Assembly (NCBI RefSeq): GCF_000375545.1
Contig: NZ_AQXF01000003.1
Location: 452,595-516,594, forward strand
Source of the DNA: Kordiimonas gwangyangensis DSM 19435 = JCM 12864
GTDB taxonomy: Bacteria; Pseudomonadota; Alphaproteobacteria; Sphingomonadales; Kordiimonadaceae
Length of the DNA stretch: 64,000 nt
Reading direction: 5' to 3'
Shown here: one piece after another, positions 46,139 to 53,031 of the stretch
Layout: the number at the start of each line of letters is the position of its first letter
Numbering within the stretch: position 1 is the stretch's first letter
Notes under the pieces: generated by a model
The model's database searches: none
The model's input: only the letters and a program-made list of their open reading frames with translations
Told to the model about the DNA's origin: nothing
Translations under genes and position numbers: made by a program

Positions 46139-46234
46139 GCGCGCCTCGAATCAAGGGGTTCGCGTGTTTGCGAGCCCTTAAGTGTTGCCCGGTGGCGCCT
46201 CTGGCGGACCCCGGCGAGCGAAAAGGTTAGAAAA

Positions 46235-46420
46235 ATGGCAGTACCTAAGAGAAAAGTAACTGGCTCTCGCCGTGGTATGCGTCGTTCGCACGATGCCCTG
46301 AAAGCCGTAAACTATCAGGAAGACTCGCACACTGGCGAGTACAAGCTGCGTCACCACATCGACCTGAAGACAGGTATGTATCGTGGTAAGCAGGTTCTGG
46401 AGCCCAAAGGCGACTACTAA
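46235..46420 (+). CDS. rpmF: 50S ribosomal protein L32
   Basis: The 61-residue protein begins [20 protein letters not shown], the L32 signature, and ends LEPKGDY. It lacks the zinc-binding cysteines of some L32 proteins, so it is the zinc-free type. ATG 46235 is chosen although the frame is open to 46067. The usual neighbours yceD and plsX are not next to it here. A strong terminator follows. Confidence 0.96.
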   Translation: MAVPKRKVTGSRRGMRRSHDALKAVNYQEDSHTGEYKLRHHIDLKTGMYRGKQVLEPKGDY

Positions 46421-46448
46421 GCCTTACGCTTCCGGAAACGGAATTCCA

Positions 46449-46482
46449 GAAAAAGCCGGTCCAATATGGGCCGGCTTTTTCT
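46449..46482 (+). terminator. Rho-independent terminator of rpmF
   Basis: AAAAAGCCGGTCC and GGGCCGGCTTTTT form a long stem around AATAT, followed by T-rich sequence, 29 nt after the rpmF stop. Confidence 0.88.
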
Positions 46483-46573
46483 TTGCTTTTGATGCGCGCA
46501 TCAGATTTGCCTTCCCGTTGCCATCTTGTTGAGTATGCTGAAAACCTCGGACTACAAACTTGGGGACAACACG

Positions 46574-47365
46574 ATGCCTATCAGCAAGTTCAAGGCCCAG
46601 ATTACGGCCGCGGGCGCTGCCCTTCTTCTCACCGCCTGCATGACCACCAACGAAGTGACCGGACGGTCGCAGTTCATCACCATTCCGCCCAGCCAGGACG
46701 CAGCCCTCGGCCTTGAGGCCATGAATGAAGTGAAGAAGACCGCAGATGTGGAAACGAATACAGCCGACGCGAAGCGTGTCCAGCGTATTGGCCGGCGAAT
46801 CGCGGCGATTTCCGATAATCCGGGCATGCCATGGGAGTTTGTGGTCATCGACGAAGATGTGCTCAACGCCTGGGCGCTGCCGGGCGGCAAGATCGCGGTC
46901 TACAAAAAAATGGTCGATAGCTTTACCTCCGATGAGGAACTGGCTGCGGTTATCGGGCACGAGATCGCACACGCCATCCTGCGTCACGGCGCGGAGAAGA
47001 TGAGCCGGGTACAGGCACAGAATATGGCAATCGCTGGTGTTGGCGTTGCAGTGGGCGCCACAACCGAGGATCAGCAAATGTCCCAAATAGCTGTAACCCT
47101 TGGTGCGCTTGCCGCTCAGGGCTTTGTACAGCTTCCCCATAGTCGGGCGATGGAGCTTGAGGCAGATGATGTCGGTACGCGCTATATGGCGCGCGCTGGC
47201 TATGATCCGCGGGCAGCTGTCAGGCTCTGGAAAAAGATGAAAGCCATGAAAGACGGCGGTGGTGGGCAACCGGCTTGGCTGTCTACGCACCCGACTGATG
47301 ATCAGCGCATCAAGCGGTTGTCTGACAAGATGGATAGCTACCTATCCGAGTATAATCCTCGTTAA
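46574..47365 (+). CDS. M48-family metallopeptidase, lipoprotein
   Basis: The 263-residue precursor begins MPISKFKAQITAAGAALLLT and has the lipobox Cys22 (LTAC), so it should be a periplasm-facing lipoprotein. The zinc motif HEIAHAILRH and the third-ligand helix ELEADDVGTRYMARAGYDP place it with M48 peptidases of the LoiP/BepA-like group, which handle outer-membrane protein quality. The substrate is not known. ATG 46574 starts the signal peptide behind GGGGAC; the frame is open to 46526. Confidence 0.88.
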   Translation: MPISKFKAQITAAGAALLLTACMTTNEVTGRSQFITIPPSQDAALGLEAMNEVKKTADVETNTADAKRVQRIGRRIAAISDNPGMPWEFVVIDEDVLNAWALPGGKIAVYKKMVDSFTSDEELAAVIGHEIAHAILRHGAEKMSRVQAQNMAIAGVGVAVGATTEDQQMSQIAVTLGALAAQGFVQLPHSRAMELEADDVGTRYMARAGYDPRAAVRLWKKMKAMKDGGGGQPAWLSTHPTDDQRIKRLSDKMDSYLSEYNPR

Positions 47366-47446
47366 AATTTTAGATAAAAGCGCTCGGTCATTTGCGCACC
47401 CTGCTTTTTTGAGGCAGACCCGAGTCATGGGGTAACCTTTTGGGGC

Positions 47447-47464
47447 GTCACACTTTTATGTGAC
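47447..47464. promoter_or_regulatory. Perfect inverted repeat before the 147-aa gene
   Basis: GTCACA-N6-TGTGAC lies 11 bp before the ATG at 47476, directly ahead of the AGGGG ribosome site. The half-site order is opposite to the Crp consensus (TGTGA-N6-TCACA). It may be an operator or a translation-control hairpin. Confidence 0.4.
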
Positions 47465-47475
47465 AGGGGTGCAAA

Positions 47476-47919
47476 ATGACCGAGAGTGATATCCAGGAAC
47501 TTGCCAGAAACTATCTGGCATATTTCCTCAATGACGGGGCCATTGAGGCAAGCGAATTCAGAGCTGTTGAAACCATGTGGCGACTATGCCGCGAGGATGC
47601 CAAGATCGCCTTTCGGGTGATCTGGGTCATCGTCAATATGGTGGAAGCGGACAACAACAAGGCGCTGTCCTTCCTTGGCACCGGCCCGCTTGAGGACCTG
47701 ATCAACTTCCACGGCAATGATGTGCTGGGGCTTTTGATTGAGGCAGCGCGAGAAAACCGGAACTTCTGCGTGGCGCTGTCGTGCGTTTGGAAGGGGGCAC
47801 TCCACGAACATAGTTGGAGCCGCCTTGCGGGCGAATTGCCCGGCATTCGGGCCCATCATGGCGCTATTTTGGCTCAGGCAGAAAAGTCGAGGCCGATGTC
47901 AACCGCCGCGGCGGACTGA
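47476..47919 (+). CDS. Uncharacterised protein (possibly DUF6869-like)
   Basis: A 147-residue soluble, acidic, helix-rich protein without signal peptide or membrane span. Visible blocks are MWRLCREDAKIAFRVIWVIV, LGTGPLEDLINFHG and CVALSCVWKGALHEHSW. The pattern resembles DUF6869, a small uncharacterised family, but I cannot confirm this without a profile search. Function is unknown. A good ribosome site (AGGGG) and a perfect inverted repeat precede it. Its last 46 bases overlap the 3' end of nadC on the opposite strand. Confidence 0.65.
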   Translation: MTESDIQELARNYLAYFLNDGAIEASEFRAVETMWRLCREDAKIAFRVIWVIVNMVEADNNKALSFLGTGPLEDLINFHGNDVLGLLIEAARENRNFCVALSCVWKGALHEHSWSRLAGELPGIRAHHGAILAQAEKSRPMSTAAAD

Positions 47920-48716
47920 GTGAGCCGCCCGACCGAGATATAGTCGACGCCTGTTTCCGCGATCGCGCGGATTGTATCCAGGTTCACGCCGCCTGAGGCT
48001 TCGCACGGCACACGGCCGTCCACGATTTTAAGGGCTTCTCTGAGCATGGATGGCGGCATGTTATCCAGAAGCAGGCTGTTCGCGCCCGCGTCCACCGCTT
48101 CGCGCACCTGCTCAAGCGTGTCGCATTCAACCTGAATATCGTTGCGTCCAGCGCCTTTGGCACCAGCGATTGCCACTTGCACTGAACCCGCCACAGCAAT
48201 GTGGTTGTCCTTGATCATGACAGCATCAAAAAGACCCATACGGTGGTTCTTTGCGCCGCCCATGGCTGTCGCATATTTGCCGAGCTTCCTGAGGCCGGGG
48301 ATGGTCTTGCGCGTATCCAGCAAGCGCGCATTTGTGCCGTCAAGCTTATCGACATAGCGCCGGGTGAGCGTAGCGATGCCGGAGAGATGCTGCACGATGT
48401 TGAGCGCCGTACGCTCGGCAGACAGCAGCGCACGTGCCTTGCCTTCGATCACGGCAAGTGTGGCACCCGGTTGAACCTTGTCCCCGTCTTGTGCGCGGTA
48501 GGTAACCACGCAGTCAGAATCAAGCCGGTGAAAGATGGGGGCTAAAAGCGGTAAGCCCGCGACGACCATCTCTTCCCGCGCGTTCATCGTGGCGGTCAGC
48601 CGCGCTTCAGCCGGTATTACGGTCGCGCAGGTCACGTCGCCAGTGGCGATGTCCTCGGCAAAGGCGACGTCGATGAAGGCTTCGATTTCAGCGTCGTTGA
48701 GCGGAAAGACTGTCAT
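47874..48716 (-). CDS. nadC: Nicotinate-nucleotide pyrophosphorylase (carboxylating)
   Basis: The 280-residue enzyme converts quinolinate and PRPP to nicotinate mononucleotide in NAD synthesis. Conserved features: EDIATGDVTCATVIP, LNIVQHLSGIATLT, LDTRKTIPGLRKLGKYA and VECDTLEQVREAVDAGANSL (split), then EASGGVNLDTI. ATG 48716 begins MTVFPLND; the longer frame to 48770 would overlap nadA. It lies 19 bp after nadA, so they form an operon. Confidence 0.95.
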   Translation of the reverse strand: MTVFPLNDAEIEAFIDVAFAEDIATGDVTCATVIPAEARLTATMNAREEMVVAGLPLLAPIFHRLDSDCVVTYRAQDGDKVQPGATLAVIEGKARALLSAERTALNIVQHLSGIATLTRRYVDKLDGTNARLLDTRKTIPGLRKLGKYATAMGGAKNHRMGLFDAVMIKDNHIAVAGSVQVAIAGAKGAGRNDIQVECDTLEQVREAVDAGANSLLLDNMPPSMLREALKIVDGRVPCEASGGVNLDTIRAIAETGVDYISVGRLTQSAAAVDIGLDFSA

Positions 48717-48735
48717 GGCGGATTCCCCTGTGCGG

Positions 48736-49734
48736 TTAAGCGCCAATCGCGGACACGTCCTTGGCGGCACCTAATGTAGGGCTCATTGCAAGCATCTTGC
48801 GGAGCGGCTTTTCAGCGGCAACGCGCGTTTCCTCATCCAGCTCAATTTCCGGGCCTTCATCACGCAGGCAAAGGTAAAGCTTCTCCATCGTGTTGAGTGC
48901 CATGAACGGGCAGGTGTTGCAGCTGCAATTGCCGTCAGCGCCCGGTGCACCGATGAAGGTTTTGTGCGGCGCGGCTTTCTCCATTTGGTGGATGATGCCG
49001 GGCTCGGTCGCTACAATGATGGTATCCGCGTCGGTTTCGGTCGCGAACTTGAGGATGGAGCTGGTGGAGCCAACATGGTCCGCGTGCTGGACGATATTGT
49101 CCGGGCACTCTGGGTGGGCAGCGACGGGCGCGCCCGGGTGTTTGGCTTTCAGTTTAACCAGTTCTTTTTCGCTGAACAGTTCGTGCACGATGCAGGTGCC
49201 CTGCCACAGCAGCATGTCCCGGCCCAGCTTACGCGACAGGAAACCACCAAGGTGACGGTCCGGCGCGAAAATAATCTTCTGATCCTCGGGGATTTGGCGC
49301 ACAATATGCTCGGCGTTCGAACTTGTGACAATGATGTCCGTATGCGCTTTAACAGCGGCAGAGCAGTTGATGTAGCTTAGCACCATATGATCGGGGTGCG
49401 CTTTTACAAACTTCTCAAACTCGTCCGGCGGACAGCTGTCCTCCAGGCTACAGCCAGCTTTGAGGTCAGGTAGCACAACCTTTTTCTTCGGGCTGAGGAT
49501 TTTTGCCACTTCCGCCATGAAGCGCACGCCGCAGAATACGATCATGTCTGCATCGGTCTCGGCAGCCTTGCGGGAAAGGTCGAGGCTGTCGCCCACGAAG
49601 TCCGCGATGTCCTGGATTTCACCCGCCTGATAATAGTGGGCCAGAATGACCGCATTCTTTTCTTCGCGCAGGCGGTTGATTTCCGCCACGAGGTCAAGGG
49701 TAGGGTCAACATGTGGGTTATTGATCAGGTTCAT
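48736..49734 (-). CDS. nadA: Quinolinate synthase A
   Basis: The 332-residue [4Fe-4S] enzyme condenses iminoaspartate with dihydroxyacetone phosphate. Motifs are ILAHYYQAGEIQDIADFVGD, VFCGVRFMAEVAKIL (cluster Cys), YINCSAAVKAHTDIIVTSSN, PDRHLGGFLSRKLG and a C-terminal CSCNTCPFM cluster site. It is followed by nadC, but nadB (aspartate oxidase) is not present, so iminoaspartate must come from a gene elsewhere, perhaps aspartate dehydrogenase. Confidence 0.96.
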   Translation of the reverse strand: MNLINNPHVDPTLDLVAEINRLREEKNAVILAHYYQAGEIQDIADFVGDSLDLSRKAAETDADMIVFCGVRFMAEVAKILSPKKKVVLPDLKAGCSLEDSCPPDEFEKFVKAHPDHMVLSYINCSAAVKAHTDIIVTSSNAEHIVRQIPEDQKIIFAPDRHLGGFLSRKLGRDMLLWQGTCIVHELFSEKELVKLKAKHPGAPVAAHPECPDNIVQHADHVGSTSSILKFATETDADTIIVATEPGIIHQMEKAAPHKTFIGAPGADGNCSCNTCPFMALNTMEKLYLCLRDEGPEIELDEETRVAAEKPLRKMLAMSPTLGAAKDVSAIGA

Positions 49735-50058
49735 CGTCTACTTCTTTTTGTTAGCCCCAACTGGCGCTGCCAGTCGTGTCTCTGCCAAAATCTGCCGCAT
49801 TGATACCGGGCCAACCCTGTCTTGGCAATCAAGGATTTATTGGCTCTTCTGTTAGCCCCAGTTCACCGGTGGGCGGCATGCTTCATATCGCGGTGCATGC
49901 TGGTGGTTTCAAGGTTTGGCGCGCGATATGGCTTACGGGCGCAACGAATTCGCTACGCAATCCATGCTTACCTTTTGATGCCTACTTACATTTTGTAAGT
50001 ACCAATCTTACATCTGGTGAGCGAGGGCTGACAATCTTGAAAGCAAAGAGAATATCGC
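49735..50058. other. Intergenic region between nadA and dioxygenase with palindromes
   Basis: No gene is visible in these 324 bp between divergent genes. ACTGGC-GCT-GCCAGT at 49760-49774 is a perfect palindrome 26 bp before the nadA ATG. GTTAGCCCCA occurs twice, at 49750-49759 and 49851-49860. A second perfect palindrome before the dioxygenase gene is listed separately. Confidence 0.5.
49983..50001. promoter_or_regulatory. Palindromic operator, HxlR-type, before the dioxygenase gene
   Basis: TACTTACA-TTT-TGTAAGTA is a perfect 8+3+8 inverted repeat 58 bp before the GTG at 50059, with an extra CTTACA half-site at 50006-50011. TACTTAC/GTAAGTA arms are typical of HxlR-family regulators (for example QorR). 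No HxlR gene is in the window. Confidence 0.55.
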
Positions 50059-50865
50059 GTGACAAGACAACCCACATTTTACATCACCCACGGCGGTGGC
50101 CCGTGTTTCTGGGCTGACCTGCCGCAACCGCTGGGACCTGGTGCCTATGACGGCCTGAAGGTCTATTTTGAAGGCCTGTTGGCGTCGTTGCCAGAGCGCC
50201 CGAAAGCGGTGCTCATTGTGTCGGCACACTGGGAGAGCGACAGGCCGACGGTGACCGGTGCTGCGCGCCCAGGCATGCTCTATGACTATTATGGTTTTCC
50301 GGACCACACCTACAAACTCCGGTACCCGGCGCCCGGCCATCCGGTGCTGGCAGGACAGATCATTGCCAAGCTCGAGGCAGCAGGTGTTCCTGCGGCACGC
50401 GATGACATGCGCGGCTTTGATCACGCTGTGTTTGTACCGATGATGATTATTGACCATGAGGCGCAGTTGCCTGTGGTTACCTTGTCGTTACAGCGACAGC
50501 TTGACCCGGCATTGCATCTGCAAATCGGGAAAGCTCTGGCTGCCCTTCGTGAGCAAGGTGTGCTGATCATAGGAAGCGGCAGCAGTTTCCATGACCTTCG
50601 TGCCATTTTCAGGCCTGGTGTCGGTGCATCTCTTGATTTCGATGGCTGGCTGCAAGAGGTACTCACCAAGCATACGCCAGAGGAGCGTTGGCAAGACTTG
50701 CTGGCCTGGGAAAACGCACCAGGCGCAAGGGCAGCGCATCCGCGCGAAGAGCATTTGTTGCCGTTGATGGTTGCCGTGGGTGCGGCGCATGCCGAGAAAG
50801 GCAAGCTGGATTTTTCCGAAATGATCGGGGGCAAGGCATATTCCTGCTACCGTTTCGGTGGGTAA
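50059..50865 (+). CDS. DODA-type (class III) extradiol ring-opening dioxygenase
   Basis: The 268-residue protein has the LigB/YgiD-type pattern: YITHGGGPCFWAD near the start (metal-ligand His), SAHWESDRPTV, GFDHAVFVPMMIID and IIGSGSSFHDLRAI. Members cleave catechol-type rings such as DOPA using Fe(II) or Zn(II). The substrate here is unknown. The start is GTG 50059. An HxlR-type palindrome upstream suggests inducible expression, perhaps by quinones or electrophiles. It converges with an MBL-fold hydrolase with 3 bp between stops. Confidence 0.88.
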   Translation: MTRQPTFYITHGGGPCFWADLPQPLGPGAYDGLKVYFEGLLASLPERPKAVLIVSAHWESDRPTVTGAARPGMLYDYYGFPDHTYKLRYPAPGHPVLAGQIIAKLEAAGVPAARDDMRGFDHAVFVPMMIIDHEAQLPVVTLSLQRQLDPALHLQIGKALAALREQGVLIIGSGSSFHDLRAIFRPGVGASLDFDGWLQEVLTKHTPEERWQDLLAWENAPGARAAHPREEHLLPLMVAVGAAHAEKGKLDFSEMIGGKAYSCYRFGG

Positions 50866-50868
50866 CGG

Positions 50869-51771
50869 TTAGGGCAAGCTGTACGTCGCGTGCAGGGTTG
50901 CGTCGCCCTCACACGTTACACGGCCGTCTTCGACCAATGATATAAGGTGCGCAAGGACTGAGCGAGCGGCGGCCGGGTGCAAGGCCTTGTTGACCTCCCG
51001 GTACATGCGCTCGACCATGTCTGCTATGGTCATGGGACCTTCCTGCAGCAGGTTCACGATCTGTCCCTCGCGCATGCGGCGGTGGGTGATAACGGCACGC
51101 ACAAACTTGTCCGGATTGTCGACCGAAGGCCCGTGCGTTGGGTATAGCTTGTCCACGCCCAGGTCCACCACCTTGCGCAGACTATCCAGATATTGCTGCA
51201 TGTCACCGTCCGGCGGCGCGATCACTGTCGTGGCCCAACCCATAATATGGTCGCCCACGAACAGCACATTCTCCTCCTTCAGATGGAAACACAGGTGGTT
51301 GGCGGTGTGGCCGGGCGTATGGTGCGCTACCATGGTCCATTCACCGCCATCAATGATCTCACCGTCCTCAAGCAGCACGTCGGGCTTGAATGACCAATCT
51401 GCTCCAGCCTCAACATCCTCGCCTGCGAGGCCACCTTTCCGGCCCGCGCCGTGTGCGCCAAACGCATAGATTTTAGCGCCCGTCCTTTCGGCCAGCCATG
51501 CGCTCAAGGGCGAGTGGTCGATATGGCTATGGGTGACAAGAATGTGGGTGATGGGGCGCTCGCCCGCGGCTGCCAAAATTGCTTCACCGTGTTCGGGCAT
51601 GTCCGGCCCGGGGTCGATAATAGCCAGAGAATGCTCTCCGACGAGATAGGTGCCGGTGCCCGTATAGGTGAAAGGGCTTGGATTCTTGCAAAGAACGCGG
51701 GTTACAAGTGGGCTCAGTTTCTCCGGTTCACCGTAGAGAGCGGAAAAATCCTGAATGAATTCTGGGCCCAT
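50869..51771 (-). CDS. MBL-fold metallo-hydrolase (LACTB2-like)
   Basis: The 300-residue protein has the metallo-beta-lactamase motif THSHIDHSPLSAW (HxHxDH), HHTPGHTANHLC, GDHIMGWATTV and a YPTHGP histidine. These bind two zinc ions. The C-terminal region (VERMYREVNKALHPAAARSV, then VCEGDATLHATYSLP-like end) is a winged-helix BLACT_WH domain as in LACTB2-type proteins, which include RNA endonucleases. The true substrate is unknown. ATG 51771 with GGGAGA upstream is preferred over 51801. Confidence 0.85.
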   Translation of the reverse strand: MGPEFIQDFSALYGEPEKLSPLVTRVLCKNPSPFTYTGTGTYLVGEHSLAIIDPGPDMPEHGEAILAAAGERPITHILVTHSHIDHSPLSAWLAERTGAKIYAFGAHGAGRKGGLAGEDVEAGADWSFKPDVLLEDGEIIDGGEWTMVAHHTPGHTANHLCFHLKEENVLFVGDHIMGWATTVIAPPDGDMQQYLDSLRKVVDLGVDKLYPTHGPSVDNPDKFVRAVITHRRMREGQIVNLLQEGPMTIADMVERMYREVNKALHPAAARSVLAHLISLVEDGRVTCEGDATLHATYSLP

Positions 51772-51840
51772 GAACAATCTCCCACTTGAGCAAGAGCCCA
51801 AGGGGTAAACCGAAATGCTGGCGGAGGGAAGGGAAATGGG

Positions 51841-52021
51841 TCGAAGCCGACTGCACCAGCGGATTGAGGTGGGGCATTGAGGTGCAGTCGGACTTCGATT
51901 TCGTCAGGTCACGGTCAGTGGCAGCTGGATGTGACCCTGAAAATTCCTGATCCCGGTTTCTGGTGGCAGCCGGAGCACCGGGTTCGCGCATGTAATCGCA
52001 ACCCCCGTGCCAGTTTTTTTG
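51841..52021 (+). ncRNA. Candidate structured small RNA ending in a terminator
   Basis: This stretch has no convincing gene but folds strongly. Hairpin 1 pairs 51841-51857 with 51881-51898 (17 bp, one bulge). Hairpin 2 pairs GGTCAC at 51907-51912 with GTGACC at 51931-51936. Hairpin 3 (51975-52010) is followed by seven T, a plus-strand terminator. No plus-strand gene ends nearby; both neighbours are on the minus strand. I find no strong promoter and no known RNA family match by eye. The rest of the 51772-52111 gap is AT-rich and featureless. Confidence 0.4.
51975..52021 (+). terminator. Plus-strand terminator of the candidate small RNA
   Basis: GCAC...GTGC closes an inner stem GGGTT/AACCC and GCG/CGC around CATGTAAT, followed by CAG and seven T (52014-52020). 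No plus-strand coding gene precedes it. Confidence 0.55.
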
Positions 52022-52111
52022 TTAATATAAATCAATGACTTATTATTTAGCTAAAATTGGCTGTATCAAACGGGTACGAGAATGTCTCATTTTGGTGCAG
52101 TTTGAGGTGTT

Positions 52112-52888
52112 TTATTTTGATACATATGGCTCGAAGCCATAAGCGGCCCAGATTGGGGCAGCCGCCGGGGACGAGAGGAAGGCGAAAAAACTGTCTGCGG
52201 CACCGCTTGCCAGTTTTGTTCTGCCGGCGGCATAGAGGATCGGTGGTGTAGCGTCTGATGGCACCACCCCGACAATATTCACTTTAGTACTGCGTTTGGC
52301 GTCGGTGGCGTAGACAAAGGCGGGCAAGCCGCCCCGTTCAGCGAGGGTGAGCGTCTGCCGTACGTTTGAGCCCATCGCAATCCTGCCAGAAAGTGTGTCC
52401 CACAGGCCGATAGCCTCCAGATAGCTCTTTGCATATGCGCCAGCAGGTGCCACGGATGGGTCAGCGATGGCCAGTTTTTTATCGCCGATAAGCTCAGATA
52501 TTCGTTCCGCTGTCAGGGCGGTGGTAGACGTATGGCCTGCGCCGGGCACCACAAGCACAAGGCGGTTTTGCACTACGGTGACAGGCGACCCGGTGAGCAG
52601 GTCTTTATCCGCGAGATACTTCACCCAGTCCGGGTTGGCAGACAGCACAATATGGGCGGGTGCACCTGCTGCCACCTGCCGCGCCATGGTAGCGCTGGGG
52701 CCAAATGAGAAGCGCGGGGCGTGGGCCGGGCCGGATTTGATCCATTCCTCAGCAAGGACAGGCAGCACGTCCGTCAGGCTGGCCGCGGCAAATATAGTCA
52801 CTGTTCCCTCTCGCTCCGTGGCTTGCGCCAAGTTGCTAGTGAGTACGAGAGACAGGAATACGAGAAGGGTAGAGAGGCGGCGGCACAT
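52112..52888 (-). CDS. modA: Molybdate ABC transporter substrate-binding protein
   Basis: The 258-residue precursor has a signal peptide (MCRRLSTLLVFLSLVLTSNL to AQA). The mature protein shows the ModA pattern: VTIFAAASLTDVLPVLAEEW, FSFGPSATMARQVAAGAPAHIVLSA split across the ligand cleft, and VAPAGAYAKSYLEAIGLWD. It binds molybdate or tungstate in the periplasm. No modB or modC follows, so the permease must be encoded elsewhere. Cofactor genes moaD and moaE are in the window but 12 kb away. It diverges from the APC permease. Confidence 0.9.
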   Translation of the reverse strand: MCRRLSTLLVFLSLVLTSNLAQATEREGTVTIFAAASLTDVLPVLAEEWIKSGPAHAPRFSFGPSATMARQVAAGAPAHIVLSANPDWVKYLADKDLLTGSPVTVVQNRLVLVVPGAGHTSTTALTAERISELIGDKKLAIADPSVAPAGAYAKSYLEAIGLWDTLSGRIAMGSNVRQTLTLAERGGLPAFVYATDAKRSTKVNIVGVVPSDATPPILYAAGRTKLASGAADSFFAFLSSPAAAPIWAAYGFEPYVSK

Positions 52889-53031
52889 GGGCGGGTCCTT
52901 TTTTCTTCCCCATGGTTTTACGGGGCATCGCTACATGCCGCAAGTTGCCTCACCAGCAAGTGATATATGAATTTTCCGTTGTGCCTTCCCTTGTGCCTGC
53001 TCTAGGCTCACGTTAGATCAGCGGGGGAGAA

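Noticed and set aside
47447-47464. Crp site before the 147-aa gene
   Set aside because: The half-sites are in the reverse order (GTCACA...TGTGAC), so it is not a Crp consensus; kept as an unassigned inverted repeat.
51728-51991. 87-codon minus-strand frame in the gap before the MBL gene
   Set aside because: No ribosome site, no recognisable motif, overlaps the MBL start and covers strong hairpins.
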